NCBI RefSeq assembly: GCF_036227225.1
Contig: NZ_CP109444.1
Coordinates: 9,405,501 to 9,469,500 of the forward strand
Source: Streptomyces sp. NBC_01478
Lineage (GTDB): Bacteria > Actinomycetota > Actinomycetes > Streptomycetales > Streptomycetaceae
Direction: 5' to 3'
DNA length: 64,000 bases
Shown here: positions 42,678 through 51,756 of the stretch, one piece after another
Layout: every line of letters begins with the position of its first letter
Position numbering within the stretch: the first letter of the stretch is position 1
Made by a program: the position numbers and the translations under genes
The notes under the pieces: model-generated
Told to the model about the DNA's origin: nothing
What the model saw: only the letters and a program-made list of their open reading frames with translations
Databases searched by the model: none

Positions 42678-42708
42678 GGGGGAGGCGGGGCGGCTCACCG
42701 CCTCCCCC
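42678..42708. terminator. Bidirectional terminator
   Basis: GGGGGAGGCGG (42678-42688) pairs with CCGCCTCCCCC (42698-42708) across a 9-nt loop, between the convergent methyltransferase and SDR genes. Confidence 0.75.
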
Positions 42709-42715
42709 GACCGGT

Positions 42716-43633
42716 CTAGCCGAACTGGTGCTTGAGGAACGACCCGGACCACGCCATCAGGTCCGCGGGCACGTAGTACCCCTTCTCGTCGTTGATCGCG
42801 TCCCAGTTCTTCGCGACGTCCTCGACGGAGGCATCGCCCCCCTCGTGCGCGTACCCCTCCGTCGAGGCCAGGAACACCCGCGCGAACCGGCCCGCACCGG
42901 CCGTGTAGATCTCCCCGCTCACCGGGACGCTCTCGTGCGCGAGGTAGGCCACCATCGGCGCCACCGCCGACGACGGCATGTACGGCATGCCCTCCGCGGT
43001 CTCGGTGGGTTCCTCCTCGGGGCCGCCGCCCATCCGGGTCATCGCGGCCGGCGCGATCAGGTTGACCTTGATGTTGTGCGGTTCGCCCGCCAGTTTCGCG
43101 CTGCGCGCCATGCCGACCGTGCCCGCCTTCGCGGCGGCGTAGGACAGGTTGTTGTCCATGCCGAACATGCCGCTGGAGGTGGTCAGCACGACCCGGCCGT
43201 ACCCCTGTTCCACGAAGTGCGGCCAGGCGGCCCGCATCGTGTTGAAGGAACCGAGGAGGTGGACGGCCAAGTGCCGTTCCAGGTTGTCGAGTTCGATCTC
43301 CGGCAGGCCCGCGTAGCGGATGATCCCGGCGTTGTTGACGAGGACGTCGATCCGGCCGAAGGTCTCGATCGCGGTGCCGATGATGGCCTCGCCGCCCGCG
43401 GTCGTGGACACGTCGTGGGTGTCGGCCACCGCCTCACCGCCCGCCGCGACGATTCCGTCGACGACCTTCTGCGCGGGTCCGGCGTCCGAGCCCTCGCCCT
43501 CCATCGACCCGCCCAGGTCGTTGACGACGACCTTCGCCCCGCGCTCCGCCAGCAGACGGGCGTAGGCGCGGCCGAGGCCGCGGCCCGCGCCGGTGACGAC
43601 GGCGACGCGTCCCTCGAAGCTGAACTCGCTCAT
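42716..43633 (-). CDS. SDR of the 3-hydroxyacyl-CoA dehydrogenase (MFE-2) type
   Basis: A 305-residue SDR. TGAGRGLGRAYARLLAERGAKVVVNDLGGSMEGEGSD is the hallmark of the dehydrogenase domain of multifunctional enzyme type 2. NNAGIIR, TTSSGMFG and YAAAKAG carry the catalytic Asn, Ser, Tyr and Lys. The C-terminal extension (KNWDAINDEKGYYVPADLM) also fits. It likely oxidises a 3-hydroxyacyl-CoA in the beta-oxidation-like part of the catabolic region, last in the minus-strand run from 47713. Confidence 0.85.
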   Translation of the reverse strand: MSEFSFEGRVAVVTGAGRGLGRAYARLLAERGAKVVVNDLGGSMEGEGSDAGPAQKVVDGIVAAGGEAVADTHDVSTTAGGEAIIGTAIETFGRIDVLVNNAGIIRYAGLPEIELDNLERHLAVHLLGSFNTMRAAWPHFVEQGYGRVVLTTSSGMFGMDNNLSYAAAKAGTVGMARSAKLAGEPHNIKVNLIAPAAMTRMGGGPEEEPTETAEGMPYMPSSAVAPMVAYLAHESVPVSGEIYTAGAGRFARVFLASTEGYAHEGGDASVEDVAKNWDAINDEKGYYVPADLMAWSGSFLKHQFG

Positions 43634-43766
43634 GCCTGACTCCTGTCGTACGCGCCGTACGTCGTTGTCGACGCTGTCATGGTGTTCGTCCTACTGCGGT
43701 GGGGGGTCGGCACAGGACGGCCGAGGTGCGGCCCTGCCTCCTGCGCGATGGGGAGCACTGCCCGAG

Positions 43767-45002
43767 CTACCAGGTGAGGGGCAGCTCGCGGATACCTCCG
43801 GCGAGATCGTCGGCGGTCCGGAAGCTGAGCTCCTCGAAGGGGACCGCGAGGCGCAGGGTCGGGATGCGCCGGTAGAGCGTGCCGTACACGACCTGAAGTT
43901 CGATACGGGCGAGCTGCTGGCCGAGGCACTGGTGGATGCCCCAGGCGAACGCGTGGTGATGGCGCGCCTCGCGACCGATGTCGAACTTCTCCGGCTCGGG
44001 GAACGCCGCCGGGTCCCAGTTGCCCGCGGGCAACGCGACGACGATGCCCTCGCCGGCCTTGATGGTCACGCCCTCGATCTCGATGTCCTCGCGGGCGATC
44101 CGCCGCTGCCCGAGCTGCGGGACGGTCACGTAGCGGAGGATCTCCTCGACCGCGTTCGCGACGGCCTTCGGGTCGTCCGTCTCACGCAGCAGGGCCAGCT
44201 GGTCCGGGTTCTCCAGGAGCAGGGCGGTGCCCAGGGTGATCATGCTCGAGCTGGTCTCGTGCCCGGCGATCAGCAGGATCATGCACAGCATGACGGCCTC
44301 GGGCAGGGTGACCTCGCCGGCCTTGATCCGCGTGGCGAAGTCCGAGACCACGTCGTCGGTGGGCTCCTCCATCTTGGCCTGGAGCAGCCCGGCCAGATAG
44401 CCGCCCAGCGCCGCGTTCGCAGCTTGCTGCTCCTCGACGGTCTTGTCGCTCCTGGTCGCGTAGGAAGCGTGCTCCTGGAAGAAGTCGTGGTCCTCGTAGG
44501 GCACACCGAGCAGTGCACAGATCATCAGCGAGGGCAGCGGCAACGACAGCGCGGTGACCAGGTCCACCGGCTTGGGGCCCGCCAGCATCTTGTCGATGAG
44601 CTCGTCGGTGAAGCGCTGGATGTCCGGCCGCAGCTTCTCCATCCGGTTGCGCGTGAACGGAGCCGTCATCATCCGGCGGATCCGCGTGTGGTCGGCCCCG
44701 TCGGCGTTGAAGATGGTCAGCGGGTGATGGTGGTGGGTTTCCTTCATCACCTGGTTCGGAAACGGGAACCCGGGCTGCTTGTCGTCCGAACTCACCCGGG
44801 GGTCGGAAAGGATCACGCGCTGCGCGGCGTGTCCCGTGACGAGCCAGGGGGTGCTGCCGTCGAAGATCCGGCCCCGAGTCACGGGCGCCTTGTCGTTCAG
44901 TGCGCGAAGTGCGGCCGGCGGAGCGAACGGGCACTTGCTGTCCTTGACGCCCGGGTAGTCAAAGATCTCCGGGTCGGGGGCGGCCAGATCTGTCTCGGCC
45001 AT
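43767..45002 (-). CDS. Cytochrome P450 (CYP105-like)
   Basis: A 411-residue bacterial class I P450. The I-helix has LLIAGHETSSSMI, the K-helix EEILRYVT, and the heme loop HHAFAWGIHQCLGQQLA with the axial cysteine at about C359. The N-terminus DSKCPFAPPAALRAL and HTRIRRMMTAPFT are typical of CYP105 relatives. GGAGGAAAGACC precedes the ATG. It is followed upstream in the operon by its ferredoxin (45244) and ferredoxin reductase, giving a complete three-component hydroxylase that probably performs the first attack on the substrate. Confidence 0.92.
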   Translation of the reverse strand: MAETDLAAPDPEIFDYPGVKDSKCPFAPPAALRALNDKAPVTRGRIFDGSTPWLVTGHAAQRVILSDPRVSSDDKQPGFPFPNQVMKETHHHHPLTIFNADGADHTRIRRMMTAPFTRNRMEKLRPDIQRFTDELIDKMLAGPKPVDLVTALSLPLPSLMICALLGVPYEDHDFFQEHASYATRSDKTVEEQQAANAALGGYLAGLLQAKMEEPTDDVVSDFATRIKAGEVTLPEAVMLCMILLIAGHETSSSMITLGTALLLENPDQLALLRETDDPKAVANAVEEILRYVTVPQLGQRRIAREDIEIEGVTIKAGEGIVVALPAGNWDPAAFPEPEKFDIGREARHHHAFAWGIHQCLGQQLARIELQVVYGTLYRRIPTLRLAVPFEELSFRTADDLAGGIRELPLTW

Positions 45003-45049
45003 GGTCTTTCCTCCAACAGGTGAGGTGTGGGGGGAACGGGGTGGCGCGG

Positions 45050-45244
45050 CTATTCCTCGATACGGATCGCCAGGGCGGGGCACACCGCGGCGGCGTTCCG
45101 TACGTCGTCGGCCAGTTCGGCCGGCGGGTTCTCGTCCAGCAGGACGACGATGCCGTCCTCGTCACGTTGGTCGAACACGTCCATCGCGGCGGCGACGCAC
45201 TGCCCGGCGGCGACGCATTTGTCCTCGTCGACGACAACCTTCAT
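45050..45244 (-). CDS. [3Fe-4S] ferredoxin, P450 redox partner
   Basis: A 64-residue ferredoxin with only three cluster cysteines: C10 and C16 in KCVAAGQC and C55 in AVCPALAI. The second cysteine of a 4Fe motif is replaced by alanine or glycine. This is the classical P450-associated [3Fe-4S] type. It lies between the P450 and the reductase genes on the minus strand. Confidence 0.93.
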   Translation of the reverse strand: MKVVVDEDKCVAAGQCVAAAMDVFDQRDEDGIVVLLDENPPAELADDVRNAAAVCPALAIRIEE

Positions 45245-45262
45245 GGCAACTCTCCTGATCGT

Positions 45263-46474
45263 TCAGTGGGCCGGGGAGGAGACGGGGGAGGGGACCGCGT
45301 CGACGATCTCCTGACGACGCTGCCTGGCCTGCTTGGGCATGTTCCAGCCGAGGATCCCGGTGACCCGGCCCCCGCTGCGGTACCGCGCGACGAACCGACG
45401 GGCTCTCAACTCCCCGTCGACGACGTCGACTTCGGCATCGGCCGGCAGGAAGCCGTGCACCTGGAGCTTGGCGTCGAACTGATCGGTCCAGAAGTACGGC
45501 ACCGGCTCGTAGGGCCGGTCCTCCCCGAGGATCGCTCCGGCGACCGCCATGGCCTGCTCGGTGGCGTTCGTCCGGTTCTCCAGCCGGATCAGCCGGCCGA
45601 GCTGCTCGTGCTGCCAGCGGGCCACGTCACCGACGGCGTAGATACCCGGCGCGGCCCGGCAACGCGAGTCGCACACCACGCCGTTGTCGAGTTCCAGCCC
45701 GCTGTCGGCCAGCCACTCCGTCGCCGGACTCGCCCCGATCGCGACCACGACCACATCGGCGGGCAGCACCTCGCCGGTGCTCAACTCGACGCCGGTGACG
45801 CGGCCTTGGGCGCCGGTCAGCCCTGTGACGCCGTTCCCGAGCCGGAGCCGGACGCCCCGCTCGGTGTGCAGCTCCGCCAGCAGTCCCGACACCAGCGGGC
45901 CCACCTGAAGGGCCAGTGGTCCGGTGAGCGGTCCCGCCAGGGTGACGTCCAGGCCCAACGTCCGTGCGGTGGCGGCGATTTCGGAGCCGAGGACCCCTTC
46001 GCCGACGACCACCAGGCGTGACCCGGCGAGCAGATCCGTGCGCAGGGCGAGCGCGTCGTCGAGGGTGCGCAGCACATGCACACCGGTCAACTCGCCCTGC
46101 CCGGGCAGCACTCGGGGCCGTACCCCGGTGGCGATCACGATCGCGTCGGCGCTCAGCTCGCGCCCGGACTCGGTGCGCACGGTCCGGGTGGCCGGGTCGA
46201 GAGCGACCGCCGGATCGCCGAGCACGAACTCGGTGTCCAGGCCGGTCAGCATCTCCTCGGTGCGCAGCGCGGCCCGGCCGGGCTCCCAGGCGCCGGAGAG
46301 GATCTGCTTGGACAGCGGCGGACGGTCGTACGGGGCGTGCGGCTCGGCGCCGAGCACCGTGATCCGGCCCGTGTACCCCTTGCGCCGGAGGGCCTCCACC
46401 GTGGTCAGCCCGGACGCGGAGGCGCCCACCACCAGCACGTGGGCCACGGCCCCGGTGTCGTCCTCGATGCTCAT
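45263..46474 (-). CDS. FAD-dependent ferredoxin reductase (putidaredoxin reductase type)
   Basis: A 403-residue flavoprotein. VLVVGASASGLTTVEALR binds FAD, PYDRPPLSKQIL is a family motif, IVIATGVRPR precedes the NAD Rossmann LVVVGEGVLGSEIAATA, and IYAVGDVARWQHE closes the FAD site. I use the ATG at 46474, with CGGAGCAG upstream. A GTG 16 codons earlier would overlap the SDR stop. It passes electrons from NADH to the 45050 ferredoxin and the P450. Confidence 0.9.
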   Translation of the reverse strand: MSIEDDTGAVAHVLVVGASASGLTTVEALRRKGYTGRITVLGAEPHAPYDRPPLSKQILSGAWEPGRAALRTEEMLTGLDTEFVLGDPAVALDPATRTVRTESGRELSADAIVIATGVRPRVLPGQGELTGVHVLRTLDDALALRTDLLAGSRLVVVGEGVLGSEIAATARTLGLDVTLAGPLTGPLALQVGPLVSGLLAELHTERGVRLRLGNGVTGLTGAQGRVTGVELSTGEVLPADVVVVAIGASPATEWLADSGLELDNGVVCDSRCRAAPGIYAVGDVARWQHEQLGRLIRLENRTNATEQAMAVAGAILGEDRPYEPVPYFWTDQFDAKLQVHGFLPADAEVDVVDGELRARRFVARYRSGGRVTGILGWNMPKQARQRRQEIVDAVPSPVSSPAH

Positions 46475-46518
46475 GTTCTGCTCCGTTGCAGCGTCGTTGC
46501 GATGTACTTTGCGGGTGC

Positions 46519-47259
46519 TCACACGAGGTAGCGTCCGCCGTTGGCGCTGAGGGTCTGGCCGGTGACGTAGGACGCTTCCTCGGAGGCGAGGTAGGCCACC
46601 GCGTAGGCGACGTCCTCCGGCTGCCCGGCGCGCTTCATCGGCATGGTGGCGGCGGCCGCCTCCACGTCGACGGGGCCCTGGCGGACCAGCGGGGTGTCGA
46701 TGAAGCCGGGCGGCACGTGGTTCACCGTGATGCCCTTCTCGATGTACTCGATCGCGAGGGCGCGGGTGAGGCCGATGACACCGCCCTTGGAGGACACGTA
46801 GTGGGCCATGGCGGGTGCGCCGGTCTGGGTGGAGGACGAGGAGATGTTGATGATCCGGCCCCAGCCCGCATCGAGCATGTCGGGCACGATCTCCTTGGTG
46901 ACCAGGAACGGGCCCTTGAGGTTGATCCCGATCATGCGGTCCCAGGACGCCTCGGAGATGCTGGTGAACGGCTCGTAGGCGGTGATGCCCGCGTTGTTCA
47001 CGAGGATCGTGACCGGGCCGAGCTCCTCGCGGGTGCGGGCCGCCGCCCGTGCGACGGCGCCGGCCTCGGCCGCGTCACCGGCGACCGCGATCGCCGTACC
47101 GCCCGCCTCCTGGATGGCCGCCGCGGTCTTCTCGGCGCCCTCGCTGTTCAGGTCCCACACCGCGACCGCGGCGCCCCTGGCCGCGAGCACCTTCGCGATC
47201 GCCTGGCCGATGCCCCGGCCGCCGCCGGTGACGACCGCGACCTTTCCCTGCAGTGACAT
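46519..47259 (-). CDS. Short-chain dehydrogenase/reductase
   Basis: A 246-residue classical SDR. TGGGRGIGQAIAKVLAARG, NNAGITAYEP, INISSSSTQTG, and YVSSKGGVIGLTRAL with Tyr and Lys are present, along with the common C-terminus YVTGQTLSANGGRYLV. In a P450-BVMO pathway it would oxidise the hydroxylated product to a ketone. It is in the operon with the ferredoxin reductase. Confidence 0.87.
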   Translation of the reverse strand: MSLQGKVAVVTGGGRGIGQAIAKVLAARGAAVAVWDLNSEGAEKTAAAIQEAGGTAIAVAGDAAEAGAVARAAARTREELGPVTILVNNAGITAYEPFTSISEASWDRMIGINLKGPFLVTKEIVPDMLDAGWGRIINISSSSTQTGAPAMAHYVSSKGGVIGLTRALAIEYIEKGITVNHVPPGFIDTPLVRQGPVDVEAAAATMPMKRAGQPEDVAYAVAYLASEEASYVTGQTLSANGGRYLV

Positions 47260-47317
47260 GTGCGCTCCCTTGCGCTCGTGCGCGGTGCCGAAGTACGGAC
47301 ACCGGTGGTTCGTCCGG

Positions 47318-47713
47318 CTATTCGCCCAGGGCCTCGCGGGCCGCGTTACGGGCGGCCACGGCCTTGGGGAAGCCGGTGTACCCGGCGGAGTGGTAGATGA
47401 CCTCGGCCAGCTCGTCCCTGGTCACCCCGTTGGTCAGGGCGACCCGGACATGGGTCTTCAGCTCGGTCTCGGCGCCGAGCGCGATCAGGATGCCGAGGGT
47501 GACGAGGCTGCGGTCGCGCGGGGCGAGGCCCTCGCGGCCCCACAGTGCGCCCCACACGGTGGACAGGCCGATCTCGACGAGATCCTCGCCGAACTTGCCG
47601 TCCCGCATGTCGAGATCGCCCTCCGCGGGCACCACTCCGGGCAGCGCGGCACGAAGGGCTTTCAGTCCCGCGACGCGCAGATCGGTGGTTTCCTTGACGT
47701 CTTCGGCGCTCAT
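47318..47713 (-). CDS. Carboxymuconolactone decarboxylase family protein
   Basis: A 131-residue AhpD/CMD-fold protein. GLSTVWGALWGREGLAPRDRSLVTLGILIALG is the diagnostic core, with TNGVTRDELAEVIYHSAGYTGFPKAVAA at the end. It lacks the CxxC of AhpD, so a peroxidase role is unlikely. ATG 47713 has GGGAGTCGC upstream. It is the first gene of the minus-strand catabolic run. Confidence 0.87.
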   Translation of the reverse strand: MSAEDVKETTDLRVAGLKALRAALPGVVPAEGDLDMRDGKFGEDLVEIGLSTVWGALWGREGLAPRDRSLVTLGILIALGAETELKTHVRVALTNGVTRDELAEVIYHSAGYTGFPKAVAARNAAREALGE

Positions 47714-47760
47714 GCGCGACTCCCGGTCCATGCGATTGCATTCGTCCCAAACGAAAGTTA

Positions 47761-47777
47761 GACCAAGCGGTCGGTAC
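47761..47777. promoter_or_regulatory. Shared motif, site A: GACCAAGCGGTCGGTAC
   Basis: It is located between the divergent decarboxylase-like gene and the BVMO gene. GACC-AAGC-GGTC is an inverted repeat and GGTACAAT follows. Similar sites occur in three more divergent promoters of the region. Confidence 0.6.
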
Positions 47778-47869
47778 AATCAATGCCTGTTACGGATATG
47801 GCTGGTCCAAGCTCTCTCCGTCATCGCCATTGATCGGGCCGAGACCCTCATCTAGTCTCGGTCTGAATA

Positions 47870-47887
47870 TTCGACCGACTGGTCGAA
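47870..47887. promoter_or_regulatory. Inverted repeat TTCGACC-GACT-GGTCGAA
   Basis: Perfect 7-bp arms around GACT, 54 bp before the BVMO start. A likely second operator in this promoter. Confidence 0.6.
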
Positions 47888-47940
47888 CTATCAAACCAGG
47901 CTCATGTGGGAGCCGCAGCCCCAGTCACCATGGAGCGCAA

Positions 47941-49569
47941 ATGAGCGAAACTTCGAAGCCGGCGGTCCAGGACCGGGTCGACGTCGTCGTCATCGGGGCC
48001 GGCGTCACCGGCATCTACCAGCTTTACACCGCCCGCGAGGCGGGCTTCTCGGTGCGGCTCCTCGAAGCGGGCACCGGCGTGGGCGGCACCTGGTACTGGA
48101 ACCGCTACCCCGAGGCGCGCTTCGACTCCGAGAGCTACACCTACGGCTACCTGTTCTCGAAGGAGCTGTGGGAGGAGTGGGAGTGGTCGGAGCGGTTCGC
48201 GGGCCAGCCCGAGATCGAGCGCTACTTCAACCACGTCGTCGACCGCTTCGACCTGCGGCGCGACATCCGCACCGGCGTCAAGGTGACCTCGGCCGTCTTC
48301 GACGAGCCCTCCGGCACCTGGACCGTGCGGGGCAGCGACGGCACCGAGGTCCGGGCCCGCTACGTCGTCGCGGCCACCGGCAACCTCTCGGTGCCGTTCA
48401 TCCCCGGCATCCCCGGCCGCGAGGACTTCCGCGGCGAGCAGCACCACACCTCGCGCTGGCCGAAGACGCCCATCGACTTCACCGGCAAGCGGGTCGCCCA
48501 GATTGGCACCGGCTCCAGCGGCGTGCAGATCATCTCCGCGATCGCCGACGACGTAGCACAGTTGACGGTGTATCAGAAGGACGCGGACTGGCTCACCCCG
48601 CTCAACAACGGGCCGATCGCGCCCGAGGAACAAGCCGAGCTCAAGGCCAACTACGAGTCCATCCGCGACACGTTGAACACCTCGCCGAGCGGCTTCCTGC
48701 ACCAGATCGTCATGCGCTCCGGCCTCGACGACAGCCCGGAGGACCGCCAGGCGTTCTACGAGGAGCGGTGGAACGGCCCGGGCTTCACCAAGCTGACCGA
48801 GCACTACATGGACATGCTGTCGAACGAGACCGTCAACGCGGAGTGGTGCGCGTTCATGGCCGACAAGATCCGCAGCATCGTCAAGGACCCTGAGACGGCG
48901 GACAAGTTGATCCCGAAGGGCCATGGCTACGGCGGCCGTCGGCCCCCCTTCGGCACCGGCTACTACGAGACGTACAACAAGCCGAACGTCTCCCTCGTCG
49001 ACATCAACACGACGCCGATCACCCGCATCACCGAGGACGGCATCGAAACCGCCGACGGTGTCGAGGAGTTCGACATCATCATCTGGGCCACCGGCTACGA
49101 CTTCGGCACCGGCGCCCTCAACAGGCTTGGTGTACAAGGCCGTCGGGGTCTCCCGCTCAAGGAGTACTGGTCGGACGGCCCGCGCACCTACCTCGGTGTC
49201 GCGACGGCCGGCTTCCCCAACTTCTTCTTCCCCGGCGGCCCGCACGGCGCGACCGGCAACAACCCGCGCTACGCCGGCGACCAGGTGGAGATCATCACCG
49301 ACGCCCTCGTCCACACCCGCGACAGCGGCTACGACGTCATCGAGGTCACCGAGGCCGCCGAGGAGGAGTGGACGGACAGCATGAACAACAGCACGATGTC
49401 CTCCTTCCTGGAGAGCAGCTACTTCTACGGCGGCAACATCCCCGGCAAGCCGGTCAAGCAGCTCCTCAACCCGACGGGCCGGTGGGCGCTCCAGGAGGCG
49501 ATCAACGCCGTCAAGGAGAACGAGTTCCCGACCTTCGTGCTCACCAAGGCCGAGAACCCGGACGCCTGA
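47941..49569 (+). CDS. Type I Baeyer-Villiger flavin monooxygenase
   Basis: A 542-residue enzyme that inserts oxygen next to a ketone, using NADPH and FAD. VVIGAGVTGIYQLYTAREAG binds FAD, GGTWYWNRYPEARFD is a family block, and the fingerprint FRGEQHHTSRWP (FxGxxxHxxxWP) is at about 163-174. The second Rossmann motif is IGTGSSGVQIIS. The length equals cyclohexanone monooxygenases. ATG 47941 has CATGGAGCGC upstream. It likely turns a cyclic ketone into a lactone. A strong terminator follows. Confidence 0.92.
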   Translation: MSETSKPAVQDRVDVVVIGAGVTGIYQLYTAREAGFSVRLLEAGTGVGGTWYWNRYPEARFDSESYTYGYLFSKELWEEWEWSERFAGQPEIERYFNHVVDRFDLRRDIRTGVKVTSAVFDEPSGTWTVRGSDGTEVRARYVVAATGNLSVPFIPGIPGREDFRGEQHHTSRWPKTPIDFTGKRVAQIGTGSSGVQIISAIADDVAQLTVYQKDADWLTPLNNGPIAPEEQAELKANYESIRDTLNTSPSGFLHQIVMRSGLDDSPEDRQAFYEERWNGPGFTKLTEHYMDMLSNETVNAEWCAFMADKIRSIVKDPETADKLIPKGHGYGGRRPPFGTGYYETYNKPNVSLVDINTTPITRITEDGIETADGVEEFDIIIWATGYDFGTGALNRLGVQGRRGLPLKEYWSDGPRTYLGVATAGFPNFFFPGGPHGATGNNPRYAGDQVEIITDALVHTRDSGYDVIEVTEAAEEEWTDSMNNSTMSSFLESSYFYGGNIPGKPVKQLLNPTGRWALQEAINAVKENEFPTFVLTKAENPDA

Positions 49570-49572
49570 ACG

Positions 49573-49619
49573 CCCGGACGCCCGTGCCGCCCTGGACGTG
49601 GGCGGCACGGGCGTCCGGG
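49573..49619. terminator. Bidirectional terminator after the BVMO gene
   Basis: Perfect 19-bp arms at 49573-49591 and 49601-49619 (CCCGGACGCCCGTG... and complement) with a 9-nt loop, between convergent genes. Confidence 0.9.
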
Positions 49620-49632
49620 TTCCCGCAGGGGG

Positions 49633-50031
49633 CTACTCGGCGAAGGTCGTGACCCGGTGCTGGAACAGCCATGCGCCGTCGTGCCGGCGCAGGACGTCGT
49701 CGTAGCGCCCGACCATCTGCACGGTCCAGCCCGCCTCGCCGCGCGCGAAGAACGCCAGGTTGCTGGTGGCCCTCGCCTCGTCCTCGGTCGCGGAGGTGAC
49801 GACGGTGTTGGCGATCAGGTGCAACTGCGGTGCCTGGGGCGTGAATCCGCCGAAGCCCTGCCGTATCGCCTCGCGGCCCTCGAACTTGGCCATGCCGACG
49901 ATCTCGGCGACGCCGTCGGGGGTGTAGAGGTCGGCGATCTCGTCGGCCTTTCCGGCGTCCAGGGCTTGCGCGTAGGCGGCGATGGCGGTCTGGACGGCCG
50001 CCGTGACGGACGCGTCGATCGATGTGGTCAT
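49633..50031 (-). CDS. SnoaL/NTF2-like protein, copy 2
   Basis: A 132-residue cone-shaped alpha+beta-barrel protein. ALDAGKADEIADLYTPDGVAEIVG and FEGREAIRQGFGGF define the family, and the C-terminal strands carry YDDVLRRHDGAWLFQHRVTTF. It is the tandem paralogue of the upstream gene, with the same length. Such proteins are isomerases, cyclases or hydratases. ATG 50031 has CTTGGAGTGAG upstream. Confidence 0.85.
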   Translation of the reverse strand: MTTSIDASVTAAVQTAIAAYAQALDAGKADEIADLYTPDGVAEIVGMAKFEGREAIRQGFGGFTPQAPQLHLIANTVVTSATEDEARATSNLAFFARGEAGWTVQMVGRYDDVLRRHDGAWLFQHRVTTFAE

Positions 50032-50077
50032 CTCACTCCAAGGTCGAGAAGGTCAACAGGCATGCTGAGGACGGCCG

Positions 50078-50476
50078 TTACGCCTGGTACGTCGTCTTCC
50101 TGCGGTGCAGCAGCCAGGTGCCGTCCTGGCGGCGCAGGGTGTCGTCGTAGTGCCCGACCACGCCGATCGCCCAGCCCGCCTCGCCGCGCTGGAGGAAGAC
50201 CACGTCGCTCAGGGCGCGGGCCTCGTCCTCGCCCGTGGACGTCACGACGGTGTTGGTCACGAGGTGGAGCTGCGGCTTGACCGGCTCCCATCCCTTGAAG
50301 GCCGCGTGGATCGCGTCGCGCCCCTCGACCGGGTCCATGCCCGGGATCTCCAGGACGGCGTCGGGCGTGTACAGCGCGACGATCTCGTCGGTGCGGCCGG
50401 CGTCCTGGGCCTGGGTGTGCGCGCCCAGTACGGCCCGTACGCCCGCCACGACCCACGCCTGTGTGGATTCGCTCAT
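50078..50476 (-). CDS. SnoaL/NTF2-like protein, copy 1
   Basis: A 132-residue paralogue of the adjacent gene: AQDAGRTDEIVALYTPDAVLEIPG, VEGRDAIHAAFKGWEP and HYDDTLRRQDGTWLLHRRKTTY align without gaps. CTTGGAGCGAAG precedes ATG 50476, almost the same as its neighbour's ribosome site, so the pair arose by tandem duplication. It is divergent from the cyclase-type hydrolase, with motif site B between. Confidence 0.85.
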   Translation of the reverse strand: MSESTQAWVVAGVRAVLGAHTQAQDAGRTDEIVALYTPDAVLEIPGMDPVEGRDAIHAAFKGWEPVKPQLHLVTNTVVTSTGEDEARALSDVVFLQRGEAGWAIGVVGHYDDTLRRQDGTWLLHRRKTTYQA

Positions 50477-50559
50477 TCTTCGCTCCAAGGTCAGGTGTTT
50501 CGACCACTCAGTCTATTGATGAGTCGAAGATAAAGGGAGGGGGGTGCGTCGGATTCGTT

Positions 50560-50572
50560 GACCGATCGGTAC
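50560..50572. promoter_or_regulatory. Shared motif, site B: GACCGATCGGTAC
   Basis: ACCGATCGGT is a perfect palindrome followed by ACAATCA. It lies in the divergent SnoaL/cyclase promoter, 60 bp before the cyclase start. Confidence 0.65.
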
Positions 50573-50632
50573 AATCAGAAATAACATGCGGGCGGCTGGT
50601 CAACGGGGACTGTCGCCGAAGGAGGCGTGATC

Positions 50633-51682
50633 ATGACGAAGCGTTGGAAGCAGCGTCCGCCGGGCTCTACGTGGGGCGATTGGGGCGAGGACGACGAACT
50701 GGGCCGGATCAACCTGCTCACCCCCGAGAAGGTCCTCCAGGGGGTCCGCGAGGTCGAGCACGGGATCAGCTTCAGCCTGAGCCTGCCGCTCGACTATCCG
50801 GGCGGGAGCGAGCTGAACCAGCGGCGCTACCCTCCGATCCTGCGGCCCACCGAGGACCTGGAACACAAGCAGGACGTCTTCTACAACATCAAGGCGCGGG
50901 AGCACTTCTCGCCGCACCTCAGGGACGTCTGGTCCGACGACGTGGTGACCCTCTGGCTCCAGTACTCGACCCAGTGGGACGCACTCGCCCACCAGGGCCA
51001 GGAGTTCGACGCCGACGGTGACGGCGTCGAGGAGGCCGTCTACTACAACGGGTACCGCGCGGACACCGACATCGTCGGACCGCAGGAGGACGCCAAGGGC
51101 GACGGCAGCGGCACCCTCGGCTTCGCCCGCCACCTCGGCCTGGAGCACATGGCGGAGCACGGGGTCCAGGGCCGGGGCGTCCTGGTCGACCTGGCCCACC
51201 ACCTGGGCAACACCTGGCAGCCGGTCAACCTGAAGACCCTTCAGGAGATCATGGCGGCGGACAACATCGTCGTCGAGCCCGGTGACATGCTCCTCCTGCA
51301 CACCGGTTTCGACACCGCCGTGATGGCCTGGGGCAAGAACCCGGACCCCGTGGGGATCCACACCACGGCCTCCTACCTCGACGCGTTCGACCCGGCGCTG
51401 CTGGAGTGGATCGCCGAGTCGCAGATCTCGGCGCTGGTCTCGGACAACTACGCCGTCGAGGGCGTGGGCGTCGGCCCCGAGGACAACACCCCGCACTCGC
51501 TGCTCCCGATCCACAACCTCTGCCTCTTCAAACTGGGCGTCCCGCTCGGCGAGTTGTGGTACCTGGAGAAGCTGGCGGCCTGGCTGCGCGAGCACGACCG
51601 CAGCCGCTTCCTGCTCACCGCGCCCCCGCTCAACCTGCCGGGGACACAGGGCAGTCCGCTGACACCGGTCGCGACCGTCTGA
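50633..51682 (+). CDS. Cyclase-family (kynurenine formamidase-like) hydrolase
   Basis: A 349-residue PF04199-type hydrolase. STWGDWGEDDELGRINLLTPEKV is the N-terminal pattern of the long subgroup, SLPLDYPGG and STQWDALAHQGQEF carry the metal-ligand region, and GVLVDLAHHL and NYAVEGVG follow. In BVMO clusters such enzymes can open lactones or cleave ring intermediates; this is inference from context. ATG 50633 has GAAGGAGGCG at good spacing; a GTG two codons earlier is too close to it. Confidence 0.8.
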   Translation: MTKRWKQRPPGSTWGDWGEDDELGRINLLTPEKVLQGVREVEHGISFSLSLPLDYPGGSELNQRRYPPILRPTEDLEHKQDVFYNIKAREHFSPHLRDVWSDDVVTLWLQYSTQWDALAHQGQEFDADGDGVEEAVYYNGYRADTDIVGPQEDAKGDGSGTLGFARHLGLEHMAEHGVQGRGVLVDLAHHLGNTWQPVNLKTLQEIMAADNIVVEPGDMLLLHTGFDTAVMAWGKNPDPVGIHTTASYLDAFDPALLEWIAESQISALVSDNYAVEGVGVGPEDNTPHSLLPIHNLCLFKLGVPLGELWYLEKLAAWLREHDRSRFLLTAPPLNLPGTQGSPLTPVATV

Positions 51683-51699
51683 CCGCCTGACAGCCGCTA

Positions 51700-51742
51700 C
51701 GACGGGAAGGGCCCCCAGAATCTCTGGGGGCCCTTCCCGTCG
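51700..51742. terminator. Bidirectional terminator
   Basis: Perfect 20-bp arms CGACGGGAAGGGCCCCCAGA (51700-51719) and complement (51723-51742) with a 3-nt loop, between convergent cyclase and E1 genes. Confidence 0.92.
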
Positions 51743-51756
51743 TGGAACCGCTTGCT

